From Ignisphaera cupida (GTDB taxonomy: Archaea; Thermoproteota; Thermoprotei_A; Sulfolobales; Ignisphaeraceae), in assembly GCF_030186535.1 (NCBI RefSeq), contig NZ_JASNVW010000009.1, positions 1 through 47,048 on the forward strand: DNA of 47,048 bases, in the 5' to 3' direction. Below are positions 8,414 through 16,607 of this stretch, in pieces. A program made the translations under genes and the position numbers. The notes under the pieces were generated by a model that was not told where the DNA came from, searched no databases, and worked only from the letters and a program-made list of their open reading frames with translations. Every line of letters begins with the position of its first letter. The stretch's first letter is position 1.

Positions 8414-9664
8414 TTATATCCAGTTTGTTTTTACTATTGTTTTTGATGGAACATCTCTATATACTGTAACTCCTGGGTATATTATTGAGTATGAACCTAT
8501 TTTTACTCCTGGCATTATTGATACATTTATGCCTGTTTTTGCGTATCCCCCTATTACTGCTCCTAGCTTTACTCTTTCACTATCTACACGCTTGCCTTCT
8601 ATCATCATTTTCACTATTTGATTGTCAAATCTTAGATTCGCTATTTTTGTTCCTGCTCCTAGATTAACGTTTTCAGCTATTATGCTATCCCCGATGTAGG
8701 TCAAGTGTTCTGCATGTGTATTCTCCATTACTATACTCTCCTTAACCTCTACCGAGAATCCTATGTGTACTTTGCTTAATATTGTTGTGTATGGTCTTAT
8801 GTATGAGTTTGGCCCTATAACTGCTTCTTTCCCTATGTAGACAGGCCCCTCAATGTATGTAGCTCCTTTTATTGTTGCCTCCTCATCTATGTATACATGC
8901 CCCTTTATTGTTGCATATGGTGATACATCGCCCATTACTTTTCTTAATGCAAGCTTTTCTAAAGCTATTTTGTTTGCTTTTAGCAAGTCCCATGGATATC
9001 CAATATCCTGCCAATCACTTAAGCTTATTGATACATATTTGAATTCCTCTCCTTTGCTTCTGGCAATAGAGATTATGTCTGTTAGCTCATACTCTCCCCT
9101 GGGAGACTTTCTCAACTCATTAACAAGTTCAAGAACCTTTGACTTAACAAAGTAGATACCGGCATTAGCAACACCAGTGCCGTTTTCAGAAGGTTTTTCA
9201 ACAATTTCCAAAACCTTTTCACCATCAACAACAAGCTTTCCATACTTAGAAATGTTGGAAACAACAACACCAACAACCACATTAAATCTCTTTTCAACAG
9301 CTTTTTTCAAAGCATTTGAAACAGTAGAAGAGTTTAAATAGAGATCACCATAGATAATAACAGCATCATCCAAAACATTCTCAACAACTTTTTTCACAGC
9401 ATGTCCAGTGCCCAAAGCATTGCCTTGATCAATAAACTTTACATTAATTGAAAGCTCATCGGTAATTTCCTTAACATTTTCAATAACCACATCCTTCATA
9501 TACGACACAACAACATAAACTTCTTCAATACCTAACCTACTTAACACATCAAGTGGATAATAGATCACAGGTTTGCCAGCAACAGGCATTAAAACCTTTG
9601 GTTTTGTTTCAGTTAATGGTCTAAGCCTTTTACCATCTCCAGCAGCTAAAACAATTCCTATCAA
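8414..9664 (-). CDS. GlmU-like sugar-1-phosphate nucleotidylyltransferase / acyltransferase
   Basis: A bifunctional-type protein of about 416 residues. The N-terminal half is a sugar nucleotidyltransferase: LAAGDGKRLRPLTETKPK gives the nucleotide loop and catalytic Arg/Lys, followed by GNALGTGHA, the DLYLN metal site and a VEKP motif. The C-terminal half is a left-handed beta helix of hexapeptide repeats (from about residue 250, such as IKGHVYI, IKGATYI), ending in the NLGAGT and GGYAKTG motifs of acetyltransferase domains. Archaeal homologues make UDP-N-acetylglucosamine or dTDP-glucose-type products. I favour the TTG at 9664 after a GGGGTTAG stretch; an upstream TTG at 9676 adds four residues. 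It lies about 60 nt after the eS1 gene on the same strand. Confidence 0.88.
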   Translation of the reverse strand: MIGIVLAAGDGKRLRPLTETKPKVLMPVAGKPVIYYPLDVLSRLGIEEVYVVVSYMKDVVIENVKEITDELSINVKFIDQGNALGTGHAVKKVVENVLDDAVIIYGDLYLNSSTVSNALKKAVEKRFNVVVGVVVSNISKYGKLVVDGEKVLEIVEKPSENGTGVANAGIYFVKSKVLELVNELRKSPRGEYELTDIISIARSKGEEFKYVSISLSDWQDIGYPWDLLKANKIALEKLALRKVMGDVSPYATIKGHVYIDEEATIKGATYIEGPVYIGKEAVIGPNSYIRPYTTILSKVHIGFSVEVKESIVMENTHAEHLTYIGDSIIAENVNLGAGTKIANLRFDNQIVKMMIEGKRVDSERVKLGAVIGGYAKTGINVSIMPGVKIGSYSIIYPGVTVYRDVPSKTIVKTNWI

Positions 9665-9672
9665 GACTAACC

Positions 9673-9686
9673 CCAAAATATTTTGG
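9673..9686. promoter_or_regulatory. 14-bp perfect palindrome at the nucleotidyltransferase start
   Basis: The sequence CCAAAATATTTTGG is a perfect inverted repeat. It lies just after a TATA-like GTATTTTAC (9698-9706, minus strand), that is, where transcription of the GlmU-like gene should begin. Its position suits a repressor operator, but a chance AT-rich palindrome cannot be excluded. Confidence 0.3.
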
Positions 9687-9726
9687 TGAACCAGAATGTA
9701 AAATACAAAGTAAGAAGAATTTAAAG

Positions 9727-10404
9727 TTATAGCGATGTTCCATATGGAGCTTCTAAAACACCTGGCTTGGGGATTATAACAGCTTTTTTAAGTCCCTCTG
9801 GCGTTGGCACTGCTATTAGTTTGGATTTTGCAAACTCTACTTTTCTCAATGGATATATCTTCTTAGCTTCATTAAATATTGCCTGGTTATAGTCTCCAAA
9901 AACCATTCCAACAACAAATTCTCCAAACGTTTTCTCAGATGCTATTTTAGTTGCTTGCTCCATTAAAATTTTTCTAATTGCATGCCTTTGGCTAGTGCCA
10001 CATCTATACGTGGTCCAAGCCATAATATTCAACCTAAGAACATAGCCATCCTTTGTTGTTACATTTAGTATTGCTGAGACCTTGCTACTTTTTCTTCTCG
10101 TCAAACTTCTTAAATAGTCTCTTGCAAGTTCATGACCCTTAAATATTGTGTATGCATTTTCCCCCTCAATCTTCCATATCTGGAAATAGATATTGATGTG
10201 AACCTGGGTAATGTCACCAGTTAAATCATATAGCGTTACAGCAACTCTTCTTCCAAGCAATTTCCAAGGCTCATCGGCAGGCGTTGTAGCTATGGCTACA
10301 GATCCAAAATACTCTGGCGCTACAACATTGAACCACTTCTTAAGTCTCCACCTCTCTCTTCCAGTTAACCTAAATTTTTGTGCTGACGACAAAGAGCTAA
10401 ACAC
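9727..10404 (-). CDS. rps3ae: Small-subunit ribosomal protein eS1 (S3Ae)
   Basis: Ribosomal protein eS1 (archaeal S3Ae), 225 residues, a component of the small subunit near the mRNA exit platform. Recognisable segments are KKWFNVVAPEYFGSVAIATT near residue 23, the LYDLTGDITQVHINIYFQI strand near 58, the RDYLRSLTRRKSSK motif near 91 and the YRCGTSQRHAIRKILM motif near 132. Length is standard for archaea. The start is taken as GTG at 10404; a TTG a few codons later is possible. An AT-rich TATA-like element (CTTTTAAG on the minus strand) is about 40 bases upstream. It appears to be transcribed before the GlmU-like gene. Confidence 0.95.
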   Translation of the reverse strand: MFSSLSSAQKFRLTGRERWRLKKWFNVVAPEYFGSVAIATTPADEPWKLLGRRVAVTLYDLTGDITQVHINIYFQIWKIEGENAYTIFKGHELARDYLRSLTRRKSSKVSAILNVTTKDGYVLRLNIMAWTTYRCGTSQRHAIRKILMEQATKIASEKTFGEFVVGMVFGDYNQAIFNEAKKIYPLRKVEFAKSKLIAVPTPEGLKKAVIIPKPGVLEAPYGTSL

Positions 10405-10807
10405 CCATTAACTTAACAAAAACCACTAACTGAATACCCAAACTTAAAAGCTTTTAAAAACATTTACCAATCAAATTATTTTGTAAGCAATGATGTAGAG
10501 ACTTTCCACAATACGACTCATAACATGATACTAAATTGCCAAGTTTCAATACATCAAAATTTTGCTAAAATCTCTCAAATTTTGAACCTAGCAACATACT
10601 GCAGTTAACATAGCAAAACATATTGAAAAGGTATAACATCTTAACGAAGCTCAATAAAATGCAAGTGATATATACAAGTCCATGCCATGGTCTGTCTTTC
10701 CATAAACTTGGAGATAAAGGTATTGCTAATGTGAATAACAAGACTTTGAGCATGTACAAAAACTTTAATATTTGAGAACCAAATGAGTAGATTATGGTGT
10801 AACAAAA
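10405..10807. other. 403-nt intergenic stretch between eS1 and the PAC2-family gene
   Basis: This divergent gap holds the eS1 promoter on its left side (TATA-like sequence near 10441-10448 on the minus strand) and the PAC2-family promoter on its right (CTTTAATATTT near 10763-10773, with a GGTG site at 10796-10799). In the middle I see no convincing gene, tRNA, box C/D RNA, repeat or strong hairpin. A minus-strand open frame that runs from 10999 down to 10565 lies antisense to the next gene and looks spurious. Confidence 0.5.
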
Positions 10808-11584
10808 ATGTTTGAAGTTTTTAGAGAAGAGGTTTTTGGAGATTTTACAATTATTGAGTATAAGCCTATAGAGCTTGAAAAGCCAAGTTTTGCATTGGTA
10901 TCGCTTCCTGATGCAGGTCTTGTAAGTGTTATTGGTGCTTGGCACATAATTAAGACTCTTAACCTTTCTGAAGTGGGGGGTATAGACTCTTACATTCATT
11001 TGCCTCCAGTAGCTGTGATAAGTAATAAGCTTCTTAGAACTCCTATAAGGATTTTCTCAAGCAATACTCTACTCATTGTCTATAGCGAATTCATGCCTTC
11101 TCAACCAGGAATAGTGAAGTTATCAAAGCTTTTAGCAAATTATCTGGAGAGAAAAGGCATAGACTATGTGTTTCTCATGACTGGAATGCCAATTCCAAAT
11201 AGATTTGAGATTGAGAAATTAAGAACATTTTATCTAGCAACATCGCAGAAAGCACTAGAGCTCATAAAAAGCTATGATTTGATACCCTTTGAAAATGGGT
11301 TTTTTGCAGGACCCTATGCAGTGCTTTTAAAGGAATTTGTCAAGGCTAGACTAAATACTGTTCTCCTACTTACAGAATCATTTTTAGAATTTCCAGATCC
11401 AGAAGCTGCAGCTAAAAGCATTGATATAGTTTCAAAAATAGTAGGGAAGCCTATAGATGTTAAGGAGCTTCTTGAAGAAGCAGAAACTATCAGGATCAGA
11501 GCTAGAGATGCTATGAGAAATGTTGTTAGGGGATTAGCTCAAATGAGAAAAGATGTTGAATATGCCCCACCTCTATACACATAA
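10808..11584 (+). CDS. PAC2-family protein (proteasome assembly chaperone-like)
   Basis: A 258-residue member of the archaeal PAC2 family, related to eukaryotic proteasome assembly chaperone 2. The recognisable core is the N-terminal ALVSLPDAGLVSVIGAWHII segment (residues 29-48), the middle VFLMTGMPIPNR segment and the ENGFFAGPYAVLLKEF segment near residue 160, followed by a LNTVLLLTESFLEFPDPEAAAK strand-helix unit. The C-terminal part is a charged helix. In archaea these proteins have been proposed to help proteasome assembly, but the role is not settled. The Hsp20 gene follows after 11 nt, which fits a protein-quality-control operon. The ATG has a GGTG site nine bases upstream. Confidence 0.82.
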   Translation: MFEVFREEVFGDFTIIEYKPIELEKPSFALVSLPDAGLVSVIGAWHIIKTLNLSEVGGIDSYIHLPPVAVISNKLLRTPIRIFSSNTLLIVYSEFMPSQPGIVKLSKLLANYLERKGIDYVFLMTGMPIPNRFEIEKLRTFYLATSQKALELIKSYDLIPFENGFFAGPYAVLLKEFVKARLNTVLLLTESFLEFPDPEAAAKSIDIVSKIVGKPIDVKELLEEAETIRIRARDAMRNVVRGLAQMRKDVEYAPPLYT

Positions 11585-11595
11585 GGAATGAGAAT

Positions 11596-12042
11596 ATGAT
11601 TGATGAAGAATTTGAAAAACTCTTTAGAAAAATTCGAGAAGTAGAGAGAAGTGTTAAGGATTTTGTTGAAAGTGAATTTAAAAGAATTTTAGATAGTGTT
11701 GAAGATGTGATGCATATTAGAAGAGTTTTATCTCCAACATGGTACCACGAAGGATATTTAAGACCTTTGTATACAGTCTATGACAGAGGTAGTTACTATG
11801 AAATTTTAATAGACTTGCCAAAAGTTGATGAAGGGTCAATAGATGTGAGATTTCAAGACAATCTCATATACATTAGGGCAAGACTTAAAGAAGAGATTAG
11901 ATTTAGTAATTGGAGTGGTGTAGGAGGAGAAACTAGATTTCATGAATATAGAGAAGTTATAGAAATACCAATAAGGATTAACCCTGAAAAAGTTAGGATT
12001 CAAACTAGGCGCGGACTAGTTAAAATACTAGTATATAAGTAA
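11596..12042 (+). CDS. hsp20: Small heat-shock protein, Hsp20 family
   Basis: A 148-residue Hsp20/alpha-crystallin protein, an ATP-independent holdase for unfolded proteins. The first 50 residues form a charged helical region, then an alpha-crystallin domain begins near residue 55 (YTVYDRGSYYEILIDLPKV) with the strands SIDVRFQDNLIYIRARL and YREVIEIPIRINPEKVRI, ending in a short strand (GLVKILVYK). The family's usual C-terminal I-x-I anchor is replaced here by the VKILVY end, so oligomer packing may differ. It sits 11 nt after the PAC2-family gene and 19 nt before the Ntn hydrolase, implying one transcript devoted to protein maintenance. Confidence 0.87.
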   Translation: MIDEEFEKLFRKIREVERSVKDFVESEFKRILDSVEDVMHIRRVLSPTWYHEGYLRPLYTVYDRGSYYEILIDLPKVDEGSIDVRFQDNLIYIRARLKEEIRFSNWSGVGGETRFHEYREVIEIPIRINPEKVRIQTRRGLVKILVYK

Positions 12043-12061
12043 CAATGTTTTGTTTAGGGTT

Positions 12062-12982
12062 ATGAAATTGGGTGTTGTTTTAGCTGTTCATGGTGGTGCT
12101 GGTGGTTGGAAAGTTGATAAAGATGTTTTGGAGAAGGTTAGAAATGTGATTAAGGAGGCTTTGGAAGAGGGGTTCAAAGCTTATCAAAATGGTTCAAGTC
12201 TAGACATGGTTGTAACAGCTATTGAGGTTTTGGAGAATTCTGGGGTTTTTAATGCAGGTATTGGAAGCACTGTTGATTTAAGTGGTTCTATTTCAATGGA
12301 TGCTGGCATAATGTTTCGTGGTAAAGCTGGTGCAGTTGCATATGTTAAGTATCCTAAAAACCCAATAAAATTAGCAAGATTTGTTCTTGAGAAAACAGAT
12401 CATGTAATAGTTGCTGGTGATGCTGCTGATTTGCTGGCTAAGAAAATTGGTTTAGAGCCTCATCCAGGACCTTTGAAGAGGATTCTCGAAACATATAGAG
12501 AATACATAGCTAAGATTGTGAAAGGCGAGGCAAAGAGTGTTCCATTTGCTAAAAGCATTGCCACATGGCTTTCCATAGGAGATACTGTAGGAGCTGTTGC
12601 AGTAGATAAAAATGGTGATTTTGCAGCAGCAGTAAGTACTGGTGGCGTGTTTTTAAAAATGCCTGGAAGGGTTGGCGATTCTCCAATACCAGGTGCTGGA
12701 TTCTATGCAAATGAATGTGGAGCTGCTGCTGCAACTGGTATTGGAGAATATATTATATTAACTCACTCAACTCTTAGAATAGTTGATGATATGTGTAAAG
12801 GAAAAAGTGCTGAAGAAGCAACAAAAAATGTGTTAGAAACTATAACAACTATCTATGGAAGTGGTACAGCAGGTTTCATAGCATTGGATAGACTTGGCAG
12901 AGTTGCTGGGCTTTTTAACACACGCGCAATGCCATGGGGTTTTATAAACAGCTATGGAGAGTTGAAAGTGCTTGGACTATAG
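12062..12982 (+). CDS. Isoaspartyl peptidase / L-asparaginase (Ntn hydrolase)
   Basis: A 306-residue Ntn-hydrolase of the plant-type asparaginase family. It begins with the AVHGGAGGW substrate loop, has the SLDMVVTAIEVLENSGVFNAGIGS stretch near residue 48 and the nucleophile Thr175 in GDTVGAVAVD, where autocleavage should create alpha and beta subunits. GGVFLKMPGRVGDSPIPGAG and the late AATGIGE motif complete the active site. It removes isoaspartyl residues from damaged peptides and hydrolyses asparagine, useful at high temperature where isoaspartate forms fast. I used the ATG at 12062 because the family starts immediately before the HGGAG loop; an upstream TTG at 12050 is possible. It closes the PAC2-Hsp20 operon. 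Confidence 0.92.
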   Translation: MKLGVVLAVHGGAGGWKVDKDVLEKVRNVIKEALEEGFKAYQNGSSLDMVVTAIEVLENSGVFNAGIGSTVDLSGSISMDAGIMFRGKAGAVAYVKYPKNPIKLARFVLEKTDHVIVAGDAADLLAKKIGLEPHPGPLKRILETYREYIAKIVKGEAKSVPFAKSIATWLSIGDTVGAVAVDKNGDFAAAVSTGGVFLKMPGRVGDSPIPGAGFYANECGAAAATGIGEYIILTHSTLRIVDDMCKGKSAEEATKNVLETITTIYGSGTAGFIALDRLGRVAGLFNTRAMPWGFINSYGELKVLGL

Positions 12983-13001
12983 CAGTTGCGAGCAGGTGTG
13001 T

Positions 13002-13011
13002 AATATATATA
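13002..13011 (+). promoter_or_regulatory. Predicted TATA box of the XPB gene
   Basis: The AATATATATA tract is the best TATA candidate in the gap after the asparaginase gene. Transcription would begin near 13035 and leave a leader of about 75 nt before the helicase, long for this genome, which would include the tiny reading frame at 13058. Confidence 0.4.
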
Positions 13012-13057
13012 CTAGCTTAAGTTTATGTAATAACTACAACTAAGAATTTAGAGGACC

Positions 13058-13117
13058 ATGAAAGTAATAACGCTAAATGATTTAGAAAACTTGGTAGGTG
13101 TTTATTGTCGTGAATAA
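13058..13117 (+). CDS. Possible 19-residue upstream reading frame
   Basis: A short frame starting with ATG behind a GAGG ribosome binding site encodes 19 residues (MKVITLNDLENLVGVYCRE) and stops at 13115-13117. Its end overlaps the GTG start of the XPB helicase at 13110 in another frame. It may be a leader peptide that couples translation to the helicase, or simply a chance frame. No homology is recognised. Confidence 0.25.
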   Translation: MKVITLNDLENLVGVYCRE

Positions 13118-14789
13118 AAATGTGATAGTTTTTTATGTTAAAGAATGGATAGATGAGGAAGATTTTGAAACATTTCTAAAGTTTGCAAAATATCTAGGCA
13201 AAGATAATCGTGGATCAAAGTTTGTGATAGACGTTAATAAGCTTTCTCAATCCCTTAGAGATAAAAAGTTGAGCTCTGCAGATGTTATTGACTTGATGAT
13301 GGGATATGAAATAGAGTTTGTGAATGGCTCATTAGAAGATGTTAAAAAACTTATTGCTAGCTATACCCCAACAGTAGTTTTTGAGAGAGGTTTGGATGGG
13401 GTATATCTAAGACCAAATTTCTATATTAGTGATTTGATTAAGGATCTTCGGGAAAAGCATATAGTTGATTATGATAGAGAAAAGAAGGTATTTAGAATAA
13501 CTAAGCCAATGTATTTTTTCGATGTTCTAGAGACATTGAAAAGAAGAGGTGTTGAGGTTGAGAATAGAGCTGGTATTGAAAAAGAGCTGAAACTGCCAAT
13601 AAGAATTTCTTTCAAGGGTAGTTTAAGAGATTATCAGAAAGAAGCTTTAGATGCTTGGAGAAGCAATGGATTCAAAGGCATCATAGCTCTTCCAACTGGT
13701 ACTGGAAAAACAGTTATAGCAGTAGCAGCTATTGCTGAACTTAGCGTAAGAACATTGGTTGTTACATACACTAAGGAGCAAATGTTTCAATGGGGAGAGA
13801 AAATAGTTGAGTTTACAGATATTCCAAAGAGTTTTATAGGGTTTTTCTATGGTGATGAGAAGAGGATTGCACCAGTAACTATAATAACATATCAATCAGC
13901 TTATAGATACATAGATTCTCTCTCCCACCAGTTTTCTTTTCTAATTGTTGATGAGGTTCACCATCTCCCAGCAGAGAAATTTAGGTTTATAGCAGAAAAC
14001 ACATATGCTGCTATGAGAATGGGTCTTTCAGCAACAGTTGTTAGAGAAGATGGTAAACATGTTGATTTGTTTCCATTAATGGGTGGAGTAGTCTATGCGA
14101 AAACACTTCAGGAGCTTGCAGATAGAGGATATATAGCACCATTTAAAGTTATAACAGTTAGGGTTTCTCTAACTGAGGAGGAGAAAAAGAAGTATAAAGA
14201 GTTGATGGATAGGTATAGAAAGCTGGCTTTGGGAAGAGAGTTTCAACAAATTTTGGCAGATGTGAAAAAGGGTGATGCAAGTGCTATGGAGGCTCTTAAG
14301 ATAAGAAGTGAAATAAGAATGCTTATTGCCAATGCGAAACAAAAAATTGATGCTATAAAGAAAATTGTTGAGGATGAACTTGAGAAAGGAAGTAAAATAC
14401 TCATTTTCACACAGTATATTGAGCATGCTAAGAAGATTGCTGAAAGCATAGGAGCTCAATATGTAATTGGTGAACTAGATGAAGGCACCAGAAAGAGAAG
14501 GTTAGAGCAATTCAAAAGCGGACTGGTGAAAGTATTGGTTTTAACAACTGTTGGTGACGAGGGTATAGATATACCAGATGCTAATGTTGGTATAATTGCA
14601 ACTGGTACTGGATCTAGAAGACAATTCATTCAGAGACTGGGTAGAATCCTTAGGCCCCTGCCTGGGAAAGAGGCTAGACTTTATGAGGTAATAGTCAAAA
14701 ACACTTTTGAAGAAGCTGAATCGAGAAAGAGAAGAGAAGCACTAAAAATGTTGTTTGAAGATCTAATAGCAATAGGTGAAGCTTATTAA
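13110..14789 (+). CDS. xpb: XPB/Rad25-family DNA helicase
   Basis: A superfamily 2 helicase of 559 residues matching archaeal XPB. An N-terminal damage-recognition-like domain is followed by helicase domain 1 with Walker A ALPTGTGKT (about 193-201), the DEVHH box near 281 and the SATVVRED segment holding the XPB-specific RED motif near 312. Helicase domain 2 carries TQYIEHAKKIAESIG, the TTVGDEGIDIPDANVGI motif and QRLGRILRP. In archaea XPB works with the nuclease Bax1 in repair or transcription-linked DNA opening. No Bax1 gene lies beside it here; instead it precedes herA by 47 nt. The GTG at 13110 was chosen for its well-spaced GGTAGG site; GTG at 13098 is also in frame. Confidence 0.93.
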   Translation: MNKNVIVFYVKEWIDEEDFETFLKFAKYLGKDNRGSKFVIDVNKLSQSLRDKKLSSADVIDLMMGYEIEFVNGSLEDVKKLIASYTPTVVFERGLDGVYLRPNFYISDLIKDLREKHIVDYDREKKVFRITKPMYFFDVLETLKRRGVEVENRAGIEKELKLPIRISFKGSLRDYQKEALDAWRSNGFKGIIALPTGTGKTVIAVAAIAELSVRTLVVTYTKEQMFQWGEKIVEFTDIPKSFIGFFYGDEKRIAPVTIITYQSAYRYIDSLSHQFSFLIVDEVHHLPAEKFRFIAENTYAAMRMGLSATVVREDGKHVDLFPLMGGVVYAKTLQELADRGYIAPFKVITVRVSLTEEEKKKYKELMDRYRKLALGREFQQILADVKKGDASAMEALKIRSEIRMLIANAKQKIDAIKKIVEDELEKGSKILIFTQYIEHAKKIAESIGAQYVIGELDEGTRKRRLEQFKSGLVKVLVLTTVGDEGIDIPDANVGIIATGTGSRRQFIQRLGRILRPLPGKEARLYEVIVKNTFEEAESRKRREALKMLFEDLIAIGEAY

Positions 14790-14836
14790 CTATTTTTCAC
14801 AAAAGCTGCTACTTAGGAAATTAGTGGGTTTTTATA

Positions 14837-16546
14837 ATGAGCTATTCCTTGTGTAAATCTGAAATAGTTCTTGGAAGAGTTGGTGAGGAGTCTTATCCAA
14901 ATATTGTTCAAATAATTTCGAAGCTTCCCATACCACTTGGCACATACATTTCAATACCTTTTGAAGCTTATGATATTTCAACAGGCAATAGAAAAAGCCA
15001 CTGTGCAGTAGGCGTGGTTAGTGTAACATCGTACAAGAAAATCATATCTACTACACCAACATTTATAGCATCAATATCAACAAGTATAGGTATTGATGAT
15101 GAGAACTTGAGGTATGCACCATCAAAGGCAAGAATATTTGCCGATATTATTAATGACTATGTTGAAACCCCAACAGTGCCTCCACCACCAGACTCGGAAA
15201 TTTACCTAGCCCCATCACATATTCTAACAAGAATATTTGGCTCCATCAAACCAAGTAGCATTAGAATTGGGCATCTTCTTGGTAGAAGCGATGTTGAGAT
15301 AAGTGTTGATGTAAATGCGCTCTCAAAACATCTATTCATTACAGGTACTACAGGTTCTGGAAAAAGCAATACTGTTGCAATACTTGCAGATAGAATAGCA
15401 TCTATTGGTGGAACAATACTTATATTTGATGTTCATGGCGAGTATGGAAATTTGGAGCCACAATCACCAGGTGTTGAAGTTCAGAAAATTGACTATAAAC
15501 TCAATCCACTGAAAATACCAACGCGAATGTTAACAAGAATGATAATTCCAGAAGCTGGGGCATCGAGACAAAGAGCTTTGGCTTCCAAGGCTTTTGAAAT
15601 ATCTAAAAAAGTTGTTGATGGTCTTATTAACAATTTTGGAACTGGCCAAGAACTTGTTAACGTAATTAGAAATGGCAAGCTAAATGAGATACTTGCAAGC
15701 AATGTTGGGTTGAAGCAATATCTTAGTGTTTTGAATTTGGGAAGCATATCTATGGTTGACTATGAGAATAGAAGTGTTGATGATATTTTGCTAGAGCTTT
15801 TCACTAATATTGTTGTTGAAGTATTGAAAAGGGAGAAGGAGGAGAGGGAGGCTGCATTAAAAGCAATTTCTAAAATAGAAGAGTTTTTTGGAACTGTTTC
15901 AGTTAGTTTTACATCACCAGATGTAATAGACTATCTAAGACCCTCATCTATAATTGTTTTGAATGTTTCTGAGCTTAGTGATGAGCAAAAGGATTATAGT
16001 TTGAAAAGCATATTGGATGAGCTTTTATCCTATGCAAGACAAAAACTGCTTTCTGGAAATCCCCACCCAATTCTGGTATTTATTGAGGAGGCCCACCTAT
16101 TTCTTTCAGTATCTAGACAAACCATCTCTAGAAGCTCGATAGAAAGAGTTGCTAGAGAGGGAAGAAAATTTGGTTTGTCCTTGGCAATAATATCTCAAAG
16201 ACCTAGAAACATAGACCCTAATACTGTTAGCCAAGTGCAGAACTTTGTGTTTATGAAGCTTGTTCAAGAAGCTGATCAGCAGGCCATAATGAACATATCT
16301 GATATGTTAACAGATGATATAGCAACATCACTTGCATCTCTCAATACTGGAGAGGCTATAGTTCTTGGTGAATGGATTGGCAAATTCCCTGCCTATGTGA
16401 AAATAGATAGACATGTTGGGAAGAGAACTGGGTCAACACTTGATATGGTAGCTATTTGGAGTGGTATGAAGCTAAGAAAGGACATGTACACCAAGTTAGC
16501 AGCATCAAGTGAAGAGGCATACAAAGAGTTTTCTAGTTTGTTATAG
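14837..16546 (+). CDS. herA: HerA hexameric DNA translocase
   Basis: A 569-residue HerA/FtsK-superfamily ATPase that pumps DNA for end resection together with the NurA nuclease and Mre11-Rad50. The N-terminal HAS-barrel begins with a VLGRVGEESYPN segment. The ATPase core has Walker A ITGTTGSGKSNT (G170-S177), an ILIFDVHGEYG strand and Walker B LVFIEEAH near residue 415, followed by a REGRKFGLSLAIISQRP sensor region and a GEAIVLGEW late motif. It is somewhat longer than Sulfolobus HerA (about 500 residues). It precedes mre11 by 61 nt in the usual archaeal order herA-mre11-rad50, but nurA is not in the cluster. Confidence 0.95.
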   Translation: MSYSLCKSEIVLGRVGEESYPNIVQIISKLPIPLGTYISIPFEAYDISTGNRKSHCAVGVVSVTSYKKIISTTPTFIASISTSIGIDDENLRYAPSKARIFADIINDYVETPTVPPPPDSEIYLAPSHILTRIFGSIKPSSIRIGHLLGRSDVEISVDVNALSKHLFITGTTGSGKSNTVAILADRIASIGGTILIFDVHGEYGNLEPQSPGVEVQKIDYKLNPLKIPTRMLTRMIIPEAGASRQRALASKAFEISKKVVDGLINNFGTGQELVNVIRNGKLNEILASNVGLKQYLSVLNLGSISMVDYENRSVDDILLELFTNIVVEVLKREKEEREAALKAISKIEEFFGTVSVSFTSPDVIDYLRPSSIIVLNVSELSDEQKDYSLKSILDELLSYARQKLLSGNPHPILVFIEEAHLFLSVSRQTISRSSIERVAREGRKFGLSLAIISQRPRNIDPNTVSQVQNFVFMKLVQEADQQAIMNISDMLTDDIATSLASLNTGEAIVLGEWIGKFPAYVKIDRHVGKRTGSTLDMVAIWSGMKLRKDMYTKLAASSEEAYKEFSSLL

Positions 16547-16607
16547 CCTCATAGTTTTTAACATCTATTAGCTCTATAAAAAACCATTTGAGTACAGGCT
16601 GTAGATA

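Noticed and set aside
10565-10999. A 144-codon open frame on the minus strand
   Set aside because: It runs antisense into the PAC2-family gene, has an unusual composition with many cysteine, tyrosine and lysine residues, no family resemblance and no ribosome site; it looks like a by-product of AT-rich sequence.
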